Part shown: positions 1-8,800 of the stretch, piece after piece
How the letters are laid out: the number at the start of each line of letters is the position of its first letter
How positions within the stretch are numbered: the first letter of the stretch is position 1
Assembly: GCF_000282055.1 (NCBI RefSeq)
Contig: NZ_AKJZ01000005.1
Location: forward strand, 25,756-89,755
From: Flavobacterium sp. CF136
GTDB lineage: Bacteria > Bacteroidota > Bacteroidia > Flavobacteriales > Flavobacteriaceae
Length of the DNA: 64,000 nt
Reading direction: 5' to 3'
Notes under the pieces: generated by a model
Told to the model about the DNA's origin: nothing
The model's database searches: none
The model's input: only the letters and a program-made list of their open reading frames with translations
Made by a program: the position numbers and the translations under genes

Positions 1-2
1 AC

Positions 3-41
3 GAAGAAGATGAATTCAGAAAAGTGCCGTTAGTTATCTAA
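3..41 (+). CDS. 3' end of an upstream gene (partial)
   Basis: An open frame enters from the left edge and ends at a TAA at 39-41. Its last residues read EEDEFRKVPLVI. The acidic-then-basic tail and the clean stop look like a protein C-terminus, but too little is present to name the product. The stop codon touches the first base of an inverted repeat that starts at 40. Confidence 0.35.
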   Translation, partial: EEDEFRKVPLVI

Positions 42-529
42 CACGAATTTCACTAATTTACACAGATTAATATAGCTTTGAAATTTCACTAATATAAATT
101 ATGAACGAATTATATTTAAAGGATGAGTCCTATAAAATTATAGGAATCTGCATGGAGGTTCATAAAATATTGGGTAAAGGACATAGTGAAAAAGTTTATG
201 GTGACGCATTAGAATATGAGTTTCAAAGAAATGAAATTCCATATAACAGGGAGCTAAAATATAATATAGCTTACAAAGACATCATATTATCAAGCTATTA
301 TTTTGCAGATTTTGTAATTTACGATGAAATCATTTTAGAACTAAAAGCAATTACAGCACTGTCAACAAGTGAAATCAAACAAACATTAAATTATTTAGCC
401 GCATCAAAAAACAAATTAGGATTACTAATCAATTTTGGAGAGGACAGCCTGAAATATAAAAGAATAATACTTTAACCCAAATAAAGATCCGTGAAATTTC
501 ACCGCAATACAAATCCGTAAATTCGTGTT
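40..529. repeat. Inverted-repeat bracket around the GxxExxY gene
   Basis: An 11-bp sequence, AACACGAATTT, lies at 40-50 and its exact reverse complement, AAATTCGTGTT, at 519-529. Around them are degenerate copies of the same words (TTTCACTAATTT, ACACAGATTA, GTGAAATTTCACC, AATCCGTAAATT). The left arm overlaps the stop codon of the preceding gene and the right arm ends 17 bp before the next start codon, so the bracketed 490 bp looks like a compact inserted unit carrying one gene. No target-site duplication is obvious by eye. Confidence 0.5.
101..475 (+). CDS. GxxExxY protein (PD-(D/E)XK nuclease fold)
   Basis: A 124-residue protein of the GxxExxY family, which belongs to the PD-(D/E)XK nuclease-like superfamily. 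The defining motif is visible as GHSEKVY at residues 28-34. A candidate catalytic core follows near residues 69-82: an Asp in ADFVIYD and ELKA as the (D/E)XK element. There is no signal peptide or membrane segment, so it should be cytoplasmic. The function of the family is not established. Members are short single-domain proteins common in Bacteroidota, and this one matches the usual length of about 120-130 aa. It stands alone, enclosed by inverted repeats at 40-50 and 519-529, which suggests it moves or moved as a unit. The call is firm at family level and open at functional level. Confidence 0.85.
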   Translation: MNELYLKDESYKIIGICMEVHKILGKGHSEKVYGDALEYEFQRNEIPYNRELKYNIAYKDIILSSYYFADFVIYDEIILELKAITALSTSEIKQTLNYLAASKNKLGLLINFGEDSLKYKRIIL

Positions 530-546
530 CAAATATCTATTAAACC

Positions 547-1320
547 GTGAAGAAACTATTTAAATTAGTACTTAATACAATTCCACGTCCATTATTAATT
601 CGTTTGAGTTATGTGGCGCGTCCAATTTTGGCTTTATCATTAAAAGGAAATAAATATACTGATCCTATTGACGGGAAAAGTTTTAGGTCATTTTTGCCTT
701 ACGGATATGGCAAACAACGTAACAATGTACTTTCACCAAGTACACTTTCGTTAGAGAGACACCGCTTGCTTTGGTTATACCTAAACGACCAGACTGATTT
801 TTTTACAGCACCTAAAAAAGTATTGCATTTTGCTCCGGAACAAGCTTTTTATAAATTATTCCGCAAACAAAAAAATCTTGATTATACGACAACCGATTTA
901 TTTTCGCCTTTGGCAGATGTAAAAGCAGATATTTGTAATTTGCCTTTTAAAGACAACGAATATGATGTGATTTTGTGTAACCACGTTTTAGAACATATTC
1001 CGGATGATACAAAAGCGATGCAGGAATTATTTCGTGTATTAAAACCAGGCGGAATGGCAGTTTTGCAGATTCCACAAGATTTAAACAGAGAAGTGACCTT
1101 TGCAGACGACTCAATTACAGATCAAAAAGAACGTGCTAAAATATTCGGACAATATGACCATGTTCGTATTTACGGCCGTGATTATTTTGACAAGCTAAGA
1201 AGTATTGGATTTATCGTAATTGAAGAAGATTATACCAATAAACTTACTCCTGAACTGGTTGAGAAATATTGTCTGGCAAAAGGAGAAATTATTCCGCTTT
1301 GCTTCAAACCGGAAAACTAA
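547..1320 (+). CDS. Class I SAM-dependent methyltransferase
   Basis: A 257-residue predicted methyltransferase starting at GTG 547; no in-frame ATG lies closer to the conserved region. The first 35 residues are hydrophobic and basic. The Rossmann core runs from about residue 96: VLHFAPEQAFYKLF in place of the classic GxGxG loop, DYTTTDL as the acidic strand end, ADICNLPFKDNEYDVILC as motif III/IV, then HVLEHIPDD and the RVLKPGGMAVLQIP post-motif. This layout is typical of type-11 methyltransferases acting on small molecules, lipids or glycans, but the substrate cannot be read from the sequence. It is probably transcribed alone: the next gene starts 108 bp later and the upstream gene is separated by repeat DNA. 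Confidence 0.8.
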   Translation: MKKLFKLVLNTIPRPLLIRLSYVARPILALSLKGNKYTDPIDGKSFRSFLPYGYGKQRNNVLSPSTLSLERHRLLWLYLNDQTDFFTAPKKVLHFAPEQAFYKLFRKQKNLDYTTTDLFSPLADVKADICNLPFKDNEYDVILCNHVLEHIPDDTKAMQELFRVLKPGGMAVLQIPQDLNREVTFADDSITDQKERAKIFGQYDHVRIYGRDYFDKLRSIGFIVIEEDYTNKLTPELVEKYCLAKGEIIPLCFKPEN

Positions 1321-1328
1321 TTTTTCCA

Positions 1329-1343
1329 CCATATAAGTTCATT
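1329..1343. repeat. Fragment of the CCATATAAG intergenic repeat
   Basis: The 15-mer CCATATAAGTTCATT lies just after the methyltransferase stop. Its last 13 bases recur exactly at 33671-33683, inside a longer inverted repeat after the AraC gene. Two intergenic copies 32 kb apart indicate a dispersed repeat word. A single 13-bp match in A+T-rich DNA is only moderate evidence. Confidence 0.4.
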
Positions 1344-1428
1344 TAAAAAGTTTTCAAAATAGTAATAATTTGGAAACTTTTTAATTTTATAGAATTCCCA
1401 AATTACAACCTAACCAAATCCCAAAATC

Positions 1429-4329
1429 TTGGAACCTACAAAATCATTTCAGTTTTGTTTTGATATCAGTTTTGAAAAAAATCTGAATACCTATATTCCA
1501 ACCTCATATATTGTTGAGGGTACTTCTGAAATTAAATATTTAGACAAAAAAGCGACTAAGAATGTCCTTGAAAGTTTTGGAATTGTTTTTGAAAATTTAG
1601 ATTCCAATACAAAAAAAATACTGACAGTTTGTGAATCTTTAAAACCTGAATTTATTTTCAAAAAATTCAGCGTCAAAATCAAATCGGCAAAAACCATTGC
1701 CGATCTGCAAAAAGATTCCAAAATTGATTTTGCAATTCGTCAGCATTTAAAATTCAATTTAAGTTCCTTTTACGATTTAATTGTGAAGGAACAATTTCCT
1801 TTATCTTTGGATTTAGGACCTGAGAAAGACTTTTATCGATCCAGAGTTAATATCGATTCTCGTGATTTTGAACCTCAAATTCAATTTGCTAAACATTCAG
1901 AAGGTATTACTTATACCCTTTCCTTAAAAGAAAATAAAACTACTTTTTCACCTATGAATAGTAGTATCGATATTCTTTTGGATGAGCCGGGCTGGCTAAT
2001 TGTCAATAAGAAATTAGGGCAATTAAAAGAGCTTAATTCTAAAAAACTGACTCCTTTTCTAAAGAAAAAATCAATTGAAATACCTTCAAAATTGGTTGAT
2101 AGTTATTTTAAAAGTTTTATTCCCGAAATAGCCAAAAAAATTGATATTGAAGCCACTGGTTTTGAAATGGAACAGCGTGATCAAATAATTTCGAGTACGA
2201 TTCAGCCAGTTTATGATTTCTTTAAAAATTGTTATTACCTCAATCTTTATTTCGATTATAACGGTTATTTATTTGACGCCGGTAAAACTAAAAAAACACA
2301 TTCTTTTGTTGATTTCAGCATTGCTAATGAGCCCAAAATAATTCAGTTTAAAAGAAGTGCCGTCGAAATTTTATACACAAAAAAATTATTTGAAATTGGT
2401 TTAGTAAAAGTCAAAAACGAATTGTTTGGGCTGGATACAGATTTAGAAACCGATGATCCTTATATCAATATTCAATTAATTATTGACAATAAAGAAAAGC
2501 TTGAAAGTTTAGGTTTTACGATCCAAAACCTGAAACTTGAAAGCAAAGAAATCATTACAGAAAACCATACTGTTTCGGCCTCAAAAGATACAAATGGAGA
2601 CTGGTTCGACATTAAAATCATTATTACGATTGGGGCTTTTAAGATCAATTTCAGCGAAATTATTCCCAATATAAAAAACAAGGAAAGACTTTTTTTACTG
2701 CCTGACGGAAACTATTTTTTGATTCCTTTAGAATGGCTCAGCAAATATAGTTCGCTGGTAAAATTGGCCAAAACAGATAACGGAAATCTCCTTTTACGTA
2801 AAAGTAATTTTGCCGCTTTAGATGCAATTCCGGAAATTAAAAACGATGTAATTCACGAAGCAGAATATGTAGCTTCTGATTTGCTAAAAGCAACTTTGAG
2901 ACCTTATCAAATTGATGGTGTAAAATGGCTTTTAGGTCATTTCAATTCAAATTTAGGGGCTTGTCTGGCAGATGATATGGGACTGGGAAAGACATTACAA
3001 ACTTTAGCGGTCTTGGTTGCCGTACAAGAACAGTTAGGATATACAACTAAAACAACCAATTTTGATTTGTTTCAGAATGAAACTGTTGTTGAAAAAGAAC
3101 CTTTAAGAGCCCTGATTGTTTTGCCTTCTTCATTGGTTTTTAACTGGTACAACGAAGCTGTAAAATTCACACCACATTTTTCAAAAATGCAATATGTTGG
3201 CAACGACAGAAAATTATTAGCAAGCCGATTAGAATCAACTGATTTAATTTTTACCAGTTACAGCATCGTTCATCGTGATATTTCAATTTTAGAAAAATAC
3301 AATTTCCGTTATTTAATTTTGGATGAAAGCCAATACATTAAAAATAAAAATTCTAAAATTTTTAAAGCCATAAATAAAATAAACACGGCTCATAAAATGG
3401 CGCTAAGCGGTACGCCAATCGAAAACTCATTGGACGATTTATGGTCGCAGATGCAATTTATAAATCCGGATATTTTGGGCACTTATGCTTTCTTTGCAGA
3501 AAATTTTAAAATTCCGATTGAGAAAAAACAGGATGAAAATAGTTTGTCTGAATTAAAAAACCTTATTCAGCCTTATATCTTAAGAAGGACCAAAGAACAG
3601 GTTTTAAAGGATTTACCCGAATTAACAGAACAGATTTATTATTGCGATATGGATCCTGAACAGGAAAAATTATATGAAAAAGAAAAATCAAAAGCCCGGA
3701 ATTTTTTACTGAAAACAGATGGATCAAGCCCTGACAAAATTAGCATTATCAATACGCTGATGAAGTTAAGACAGTTGAGTAATCATCCAAAAATGGCAGA
3801 TCAGGAATCGGAAATTGATTCAGGAAAATATAATGCGGTCACTAATTATCTGGAAACGTTAGTAAAAGAGAAACAGAAAATCATCATTTTTAGCTCATTT
3901 GTTACTAATTTGAGTTTTTACACCGATTGGTGCAAGGAAAACAAAATAGATTTTTGTGAAATTACAGGCGAAACCCCTGCAAGGAAAAGAGAGCAACAGG
4001 TAAATCTGTTTCAGGAAAACGAAGATCCTTTGCTATTTTTTATTTCGCTCAAAGCTGGCGGCGTTGGTTTAAATATCACCAAAGCTTCTTATGTTTTGTT
4101 CTTAGATCCCTGGTGGAATCCTTTTGCAGAAAAACAAGGTGTTGGAAGGGCACACCGGATTGGACAGTTAAATAAAGTAAATGTTATTCGGTTTATTTCG
4201 AAAAATACGGTAGAAGAAAAAATAATCAAGCTGCAGGAAAACAAAAAGCTGTTATCTGATTCACTTTTAGAAGAAAGCTATATTAACGACGAAATTGAAG
4301 TTAATCTGGAATACATTTTGGGTTCTTAA
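1429..4329 (+). CDS. SNF2-family DEAD/DEAH-box helicase
   Basis: A 966-residue SWI2/SNF2 ATPase that would translocate on double-stranded DNA or remodel protein-DNA complexes. The start is TTG 1429; the reading MEPTKSF follows and no upstream ATG is in frame. Residues 1 to about 480 are a variable N-terminal region with no zinc-finger motif that I can see. The ATPase core holds motif I (DDMGLGKTLQTL, near residue 513), motif II as DESQ (LILDESQYIKN, near 630), motif III (LSGTPIENSLDDLW), and in the second RecA lobe FSSFVTNL, KAGGVGLNIT and motif VI (GRAHRIGQ, near 907). DESQ rather than DEAH is normal for this family. Bacterial members of this size are widespread and of unclear role. The G+C content and codon use resemble the neighbours. 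Confidence 0.9.
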   Translation: MEPTKSFQFCFDISFEKNLNTYIPTSYIVEGTSEIKYLDKKATKNVLESFGIVFENLDSNTKKILTVCESLKPEFIFKKFSVKIKSAKTIADLQKDSKIDFAIRQHLKFNLSSFYDLIVKEQFPLSLDLGPEKDFYRSRVNIDSRDFEPQIQFAKHSEGITYTLSLKENKTTFSPMNSSIDILLDEPGWLIVNKKLGQLKELNSKKLTPFLKKKSIEIPSKLVDSYFKSFIPEIAKKIDIEATGFEMEQRDQIISSTIQPVYDFFKNCYYLNLYFDYNGYLFDAGKTKKTHSFVDFSIANEPKIIQFKRSAVEILYTKKLFEIGLVKVKNELFGLDTDLETDDPYINIQLIIDNKEKLESLGFTIQNLKLESKEIITENHTVSASKDTNGDWFDIKIIITIGAFKINFSEIIPNIKNKERLFLLPDGNYFLIPLEWLSKYSSLVKLAKTDNGNLLLRKSNFAALDAIPEIKNDVIHEAEYVASDLLKATLRPYQIDGVKWLLGHFNSNLGACLADDMGLGKTLQTLAVLVAVQEQLGYTTKTTNFDLFQNETVVEKEPLRALIVLPSSLVFNWYNEAVKFTPHFSKMQYVGNDRKLLASRLESTDLIFTSYSIVHRDISILEKYNFRYLILDESQYIKNKNSKIFKAINKINTAHKMALSGTPIENSLDDLWSQMQFINPDILGTYAFFAENFKIPIEKKQDENSLSELKNLIQPYILRRTKEQVLKDLPELTEQIYYCDMDPEQEKLYEKEKSKARNFLLKTDGSSPDKISIINTLMKLRQLSNHPKMADQESEIDSGKYNAVTNYLETLVKEKQKIIIFSSFVTNLSFYTDWCKENKIDFCEITGETPARKREQQVNLFQENEDPLLFFISLKAGGVGLNITKASYVLFLDPWWNPFAEKQGVGRAHRIGQLNKVNVIRFISKNTVEEKIIKLQENKKLLSDSLLEESYINDEIEVNLEYILGS

Positions 4330-4409
4330 TAATTTGTTTTTAAAACCAATAAAATGTCCTATTTTTCGTTATATAAATTCTTATATTTACAATCTTACAA
4401 TGTAATAAG

Positions 4410-5669
4410 ATGCCAAAATTTTTATTTCAAAAACTTCTTCTGGTTTTCATTTTTACTTCGGCAACAGCCCAGGAAGTACAAACTGAGGTGACTCCGCCCT
4501 ATAATATCAAGACTGTGTCATTTGTTCAGGGTGGAAGTAATGTCGTTCCTATATTTGAATTAGGTGCTACATTTGAATTGCAATTTGATGACTTATTTGG
4601 TAATGAAGCCAATTATTATTTTGAAATTACACATTGTGATTATAACTGGAAACCGACAGGTATTCCTAAAACAGATTACATTCTCGGTTTCGATAATCAA
4701 CGAATTACAGATTACTCGAATTCTTTCAATACACTCCAGCTTTATTCCCACTACAGACTCCCTTTTCCAAACCAGTTTACTACACAACTGCGAATTTCCG
4801 GGAATTATATGCTAAAAATCCTGAATGAAGACAGGGAAGTTGTTTTTTCGAGAAAATTTATTTTATACGAAGAGCGTTGTACTGTTGCGGCTCAGGTAAA
4901 AAGAAGCAGAAACCTCAGCAATATTGATTACAAACAGAATCTTGATTTTTCAATCACATCCAATGATATTGTTTTTCAAAATCCTCTGCAAAATGTAAAA
5001 ACACTTTTGATTCAAAATGGAAATTTTAATACGACTATCAAAAATGTACCTCCACAATATACACTGGCAAATGAATTGGTTTATAAATACGATAGTGAAA
5101 CACAGTTCTGGGGAGGAAATGAATTTTTATATTTTGAAAATAAAGATATAAGGGTTGCCAGTAATAATGTCGCAAAAATAGGCGCTAATAGCGATATTTA
5201 CAATTCATATTTATATACTAGTCCGGCAAGGGCAAATCATATTTACACGGTAAATCAAGATGTAAACGGAAATTTTGTAGTCAAAAATATCAATGCCTCA
5301 AATAATGCTGTTGAAGCCGATTATGCCTGGGTATATTTTAGTCTTTCGGCTCCAACTTTCAGATTAGACAAAGACATTTATATTACGGGAATGTTCAATA
5401 ATTATAGTTTATCACCCGAATATAAAATGGATTATAATGCCGAAAAAGGTATTTATGAAAAAGCAGTAATGATTAAACAGGGTTTTACTAATTTTCAATA
5501 TACAATAGCGGACAAAAAAGGAACTATTGATTATGAGAATGCTATCGATGGAAATTTTTACCAAACTGAAAACGAATATACAATTTTAGTTTATTACAGG
5601 GAAAGTACTGACCGCTACCAGAAAGTTATTGGAAAGGGAAATGCGAACTCATCAAATATTATCAATTAA
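4410..5669 (+). CDS. T9SS plug-family outer-membrane-associated protein (DUF5103)
   Basis: A 419-residue exported protein. An N-terminal signal peptide, about residues 1-21 (LLLVFIFTSATAQ), precedes the mature chain. The order PPYNIKTVSFVQGG, HCDYNWKPTGIPKTDYI and LQLYSHYRLPFPNQ is characteristic of DUF5103, now called the type IX secretion system plug domain. Established knowledge: in Flavobacterium johnsoniae a protein of this family blocks the periplasmic face of the SprA translocon until a substrate engages. The C-terminal part (WVYFSLSAP onward) looks like a carbohydrate-binding or Ig-like beta-sandwich. The window also encodes two proteins with T9SS sorting tails, consistent with an active T9SS. 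apaG and pruA follow. The specific plug role is inferred from family membership. Confidence 0.8.
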   Translation: MPKFLFQKLLLVFIFTSATAQEVQTEVTPPYNIKTVSFVQGGSNVVPIFELGATFELQFDDLFGNEANYYFEITHCDYNWKPTGIPKTDYILGFDNQRITDYSNSFNTLQLYSHYRLPFPNQFTTQLRISGNYMLKILNEDREVVFSRKFILYEERCTVAAQVKRSRNLSNIDYKQNLDFSITSNDIVFQNPLQNVKTLLIQNGNFNTTIKNVPPQYTLANELVYKYDSETQFWGGNEFLYFENKDIRVASNNVAKIGANSDIYNSYLYTSPARANHIYTVNQDVNGNFVVKNINASNNAVEADYAWVYFSLSAPTFRLDKDIYITGMFNNYSLSPEYKMDYNAEKGIYEKAVMIKQGFTNFQYTIADKKGTIDYENAIDGNFYQTENEYTILVYYRESTDRYQKVIGKGNANSSNIIN

Positions 5670-5708
5670 AACATTCTAAAAGGATTTTAATAGAATCATT
5701 TTTTTTCG

Positions 5709-5716
5709 TAAGTTTG
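5709..5716 (+). promoter_or_regulatory. -7 box for apaG
   Basis: TAAGTTTG fits the Bacteroidota -7 consensus TAnnTTTG and lies 34 bp before the apaG start codon. No clear TTG -33 element sits 17-23 bp upstream, so the call is tentative. Confidence 0.4.
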
Positions 5717-5749
5717 CAGTTATAACACTCACATATATACTACTTTAGT

Positions 5750-6136
5750 ATGGTTTCTCAGATAACAAGAGGCATAAAAATATCTGTTTTGACTAGTTTT
5801 GAAGGTACTTACTTCAAAAACTACAAGATTCATTTTGCCTTTAGCTACGTGGTTACAATCGAAAATCACAGCAAAGATTCCGTACAATTAACCTCTCGTC
5901 ACTGGGAGATTTTCGATTCCTTAAATGACATAGAAATAGTTGACGGTGAAGGAGTTATAGGCAAAAAACCTGTATTAAAACCAGGAGAAAATCATACCTA
6001 TAGTTCAGGTTGTTTATTATCTTCTCCTTATGGAGCAATGAAGGGTCATTTTAATATGATAAATTTTACCACGACAAAAATATTTAAAGTAATCGTTCCT
6101 ACTTTTAGAATGTGTGCTCCTTTTGCCATAAATTAG
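5750..6136 (+). CDS. apaG: ApaG domain protein
   Basis: A 128-residue protein that is essentially one ApaG domain, an immunoglobulin-like beta-sandwich. Family hallmarks seen: TRGIKISVLTSFE at the start, FAFSYVVTIENHSKDSVQL, SRHWEIFDS, VDGEGVIGKKPVLKPGE and GCLLSSPYGAMKGHF. Length matches E. coli ApaG (about 125 aa). It is cytoplasmic, with no signal peptide. The name refers to a Co2+/Mg2+ efflux phenotype in enterics; the molecular role is unclear. It stands between the T9SS plug-family gene and pruA with its own -7 box upstream, so it may be monocistronic. Confidence 0.9.
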   Translation: MVSQITRGIKISVLTSFEGTYFKNYKIHFAFSYVVTIENHSKDSVQLTSRHWEIFDSLNDIEIVDGEGVIGKKPVLKPGENHTYSSGCLLSSPYGAMKGHFNMINFTTTKIFKVIVPTFRMCAPFAIN

Positions 6137-6289
6137 GTCTTAGCTAAAACTTTTTTCTTCCATAGTTATCTTATTCTTAAAATTATCAAATTATTAATTT
6201 ATCCTTTGTACTTTTGTACTCCGTTAGAGTATTCGCAATAAATCAAATCTTCTAACAGCTAAATTGTTTAATTATCTAATTTTAATAAC

Positions 6290-7915
6290 ATGCTAAAAGG
6301 ATTCTTTCATGTACCAAAAGCGGTAAACGAGCCAGTTAAAGGATACGCACCGAACTCGCCAGAAAAAGCAGCTGTTCTTGCAGCTTACAAAACAATGTGG
6401 AATTCTAAAATCGATGTTCCATTATACATTGGAAGCGAAGAAATAAGAACTGGAAACACAAGAACAATATCAGCACCTCATGATCACAAACATATCGTAG
6501 GAACTTATCATTTGGCTGAAAAACAACATATAGAAAAAGCCATTGCCAATGCGCTTGAGTCAAGAAAAGCATGGGCAAATATGGCATGGGAACAACGTGC
6601 AGCTATTTTTTTAAAAGCTGCTGAACTTATTGCTGGTCCATATAGAGCACGTATCAACGCTGCTACAATGATCGGGCAATCTAAAAATATTCACCAGGCA
6701 GAAATTGATGCATCTTGCGAATTAATCGATTTTTTACGTTACAACGTAGAATTTATGACTCAAATTTACAACGATCAGCCAAAATCTGATTCTACAACAT
6801 GGAATCGTTTAGAATACAGACCGCTTGAAGGGTTTGTTTACGCGATTACTCCTTTCAACTTTACTGCAATTGCTGCAAATCTTCCTGCAAGTGCTGCTAT
6901 GATGGGTAACGTTGTGGTTTGGAAACCAAGTGACAGTCAGGTATTTTCTGCAAAAATCATTATCGAAGTTTTCAAAGAAGCCGGAGTTCCTGATGGGGTT
7001 ATCAACGTAGTTTTTGGAGATGCTTTAATGATTACCGATACTGTTTTGGCAAGTCGTGATTTTGCAGGAGTTCACTTTACAGGCTCAACTCATGTTTTTA
7101 AAGATATCTGGGCAAAAATTGGCACAAACATTCACCATTATAAAACATACCCAAGAATCGTTGGGGAAACGGGTGGTAAAGATTTTATTATTGCACACCC
7201 AAGCGCTAACGTAAAACAAGTTGTTACGGGAATTACTCGTGGTGCATTTGAATTTCAGGGACAAAAATGTTCTGCAGCTTCAAGAGCTTATATTCCGCAA
7301 AGTTTATGGCCAGTTGTAAAAGAACAATTGATTACAGATGTAAAATCTATGAAAATGGGTTCTCCTGAAGATTTCGGAAACTTTATTACTGCAGTTATTC
7401 ACGAAGGATCTTTTGATAAATTAGCCAGTTATATCGATCAGGCTAAAAAAGATGCTGATGCTGAAATTATTGTTGGAGGAAATTATGATAAATCTGTGGG
7501 TTACTTTATTGAGCCGACAGTTATTGTAACGACAAACCCAAAATATACTACAATGGAAACCGAATTATTCGGACCAGTAATTACTATATATGTTTACGAA
7601 GATTCAAAATGGGAAGAGACTTTAGAATTGGTTGATACTACTTCTGAATATGCTTTAACAGGAGCTGTATTTAGCCAGGATCGCTATGCTATTGAAGTAG
7701 CAACTACGAAATTGCAAAATTCTGCCGGTAACTTCTACATCAATGATAAACCAACAGGAGCTGTTGTAGGAATGCAGCCTTTTGGTGGTGCCAGAGCATC
7801 CGGAACCAACGATAAAGCCGGTTCTGCTTTGAACTTATTGCGTTGGGCTTCTCCAAGAACCATCAAAGAAACTTTTGTAACCCCGGAAGATTACAGATAT
7901 CCATTCTTGGGGTAA
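6290..7915 (+). CDS. pruA: L-glutamate gamma-semialdehyde dehydrogenase
   Basis: A 541-residue aldehyde dehydrogenase that oxidises glutamate-5-semialdehyde (from proline via P5C) to glutamate with NAD+. Visible signature parts: WNRLEYRPLEGFVYAITPFN (cofactor region), VVWKPSDSQ, HFTGSTHVF, the general-base region ETGGKDF near residue 293, the catalytic cysteine in FQGQKCSAASR near residue 327, ELFGPVITIYVY and QPFGGARASGTND near the C-terminus. Length matches single-domain P5C dehydrogenases; there is no proline dehydrogenase domain, so PutA fusion is excluded. A TACTTTTG -7-like box lies at 6209-6216. A strong bidirectional terminator follows at 7974-8010, shared with the convergent rsmG. 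Confidence 0.95.
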   Translation: MLKGFFHVPKAVNEPVKGYAPNSPEKAAVLAAYKTMWNSKIDVPLYIGSEEIRTGNTRTISAPHDHKHIVGTYHLAEKQHIEKAIANALESRKAWANMAWEQRAAIFLKAAELIAGPYRARINAATMIGQSKNIHQAEIDASCELIDFLRYNVEFMTQIYNDQPKSDSTTWNRLEYRPLEGFVYAITPFNFTAIAANLPASAAMMGNVVVWKPSDSQVFSAKIIIEVFKEAGVPDGVINVVFGDALMITDTVLASRDFAGVHFTGSTHVFKDIWAKIGTNIHHYKTYPRIVGETGGKDFIIAHPSANVKQVVTGITRGAFEFQGQKCSAASRAYIPQSLWPVVKEQLITDVKSMKMGSPEDFGNFITAVIHEGSFDKLASYIDQAKKDADAEIIVGGNYDKSVGYFIEPTVIVTTNPKYTTMETELFGPVITIYVYEDSKWEETLELVDTTSEYALTGAVFSQDRYAIEVATTKLQNSAGNFYINDKPTGAVVGMQPFGGARASGTNDKAGSALNLLRWASPRTIKETFVTPEDYRYPFLG

Positions 7916-7941
7916 TTTTGTTTCAAGTTTAAAAAATTGCA

Positions 7942-8045
7942 GGTTTCAAGTTTATGAAACTCTGTTCATATAAAAAATCCGAATCTTAAATATTTTAAGA
8001 TTCGGATTTTGTTTTTTACCCAGTTCCGGAACAAAACTTGAAACC
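7942..8045. repeat. Inverted repeat around the pruA/rsmG terminator
   Basis: GGTTTCAAGTTT at 7942-7953 is repeated exactly in inverse at 8034-8045, with more copies of the GAAACCTGAAACTTG word filling 8033-8059. The repeat brackets the rho-independent hairpin at 7974-8010. The same word family recurs at 59037-59078 and 60880-60899 and, degraded, near 43969-43985, always outside genes. Confidence 0.55.
7974..8010. terminator. Bidirectional terminator, pruA / rsmG
   Basis: A perfect 16-bp stem (AAAATCCGAATCTTAA and its complement) with a 5-nt loop, with A-tracts on the left and T-tracts on the right so it works on both strands. It lies between two convergent genes, as expected. Confidence 0.85.
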
Positions 8046-8063
8046 TGAAACTTGAAACCTTTT

Positions 8064-8693
8064 TTAAGCCTGAAACTTCAAAGGCAAATGCACCACTTTT
8101 TTGGTTTCAAAAAATTCATCTTCAAAAATTGTCGATAAATCATATAAGGTTGCTTTAGGAAAATCTTTTAATTCTTCGGTTAAATCGCCTCCTTTTAAAT
8201 ATAGAATTCCGTTTTTTAAGGTGTGTTTGTGCTGTTTTTTGATTTTATCATGAATCCAGGACACAAAATCAGGCATATTGGTTACAGCACGACTTACAAT
8301 AAAATCGAAATCTCCTTTTACCAATTCGGCACGCTTCTGTTCTGCTTTTACATTTTTTAATTCCAAGGCATCTACAACGCCTTGCACTACTTTTATTTTT
8401 TTTGCAATAACATCAATCAGATAAAAACGGGTTTCCGGAAAAAGAATCGCCAACGGAATCCCGGGAAATCCTCCACCTGTTCCAACATCCAGAACAGTTG
8501 CCCCTGGTTCGAACTTCATGATTTTTGCAATTCCAAGTGAATGCAAAATGTGTTTTGTATATAAGGCATCAATGTCTTTTCTTGAAATAACATTGATTTT
8601 TTCATTCCAATCATGATATAAAAAGTCTAATTTTTGAAATTGTTCGATTTGAATGTCGGTCAAATCAGGAAAATATTTCAGAATCTCATCCAT
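8064..8693 (-). CDS. rsmG: 16S rRNA (guanine527-N7)-methyltransferase
   Basis: A 209-residue RsmG/GidB methyltransferase that makes m7G527 in 16S rRNA with S-adenosylmethionine. The SAM-binding motif VLDVGTGGGFPGIPLAILFP sits near residues 68-87. Upstream are YHDWNEKINVISRKD and LYTKHILHS, and downstream FDFIVSRAVTNMPDFVSW, all RsmG hallmarks. Length is normal for the family (about 205-210 aa). It is convergent with pruA and shares its terminator, and is divergent from the desaturase. Loss of RsmG confers low-level streptomycin resistance in several bacteria; nothing here suggests a defect. Confidence 0.95.
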   Translation of the reverse strand: MDEILKYFPDLTDIQIEQFQKLDFLYHDWNEKINVISRKDIDALYTKHILHSLGIAKIMKFEPGATVLDVGTGGGFPGIPLAILFPETRFYLIDVIAKKIKVVQGVVDALELKNVKAEQKRAELVKGDFDFIVSRAVTNMPDFVSWIHDKIKKQHKHTLKNGILYLKGGDLTEELKDFPKATLYDLSTIFEDEFFETKKVVHLPLKFQA

Positions 8694-8747
8694 TGCTGTA
8701 ATTTTTTAACAAAAGTAATACTTTACGATTGAAATATTTAACTCAAT

Positions 8748-8781
8748 TTTGCAAATTGAAAATTTATAATAATTACCTTTG
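8748..8781 (+). promoter_or_regulatory. Promoter of the desaturase gene
   Basis: A TTTG at 8748-8751 and TACCTTTG at 8774-8781, separated by 22 bp, match the Flavobacterium promoter pattern TTG-N17-23-TAnnTTTG. The -7 box ends 19 bp before the desaturase ATG. Confidence 0.6.
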
Positions 8782-8800
8782 AAAACTATTTAAATTAATT

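Noticed and set aside
7974..8010. A possible small regulatory RNA or riboswitch between pruA and rsmG
   Set aside because: The hairpin has classic terminator form with A/T tracts on both sides and lies between convergent genes.
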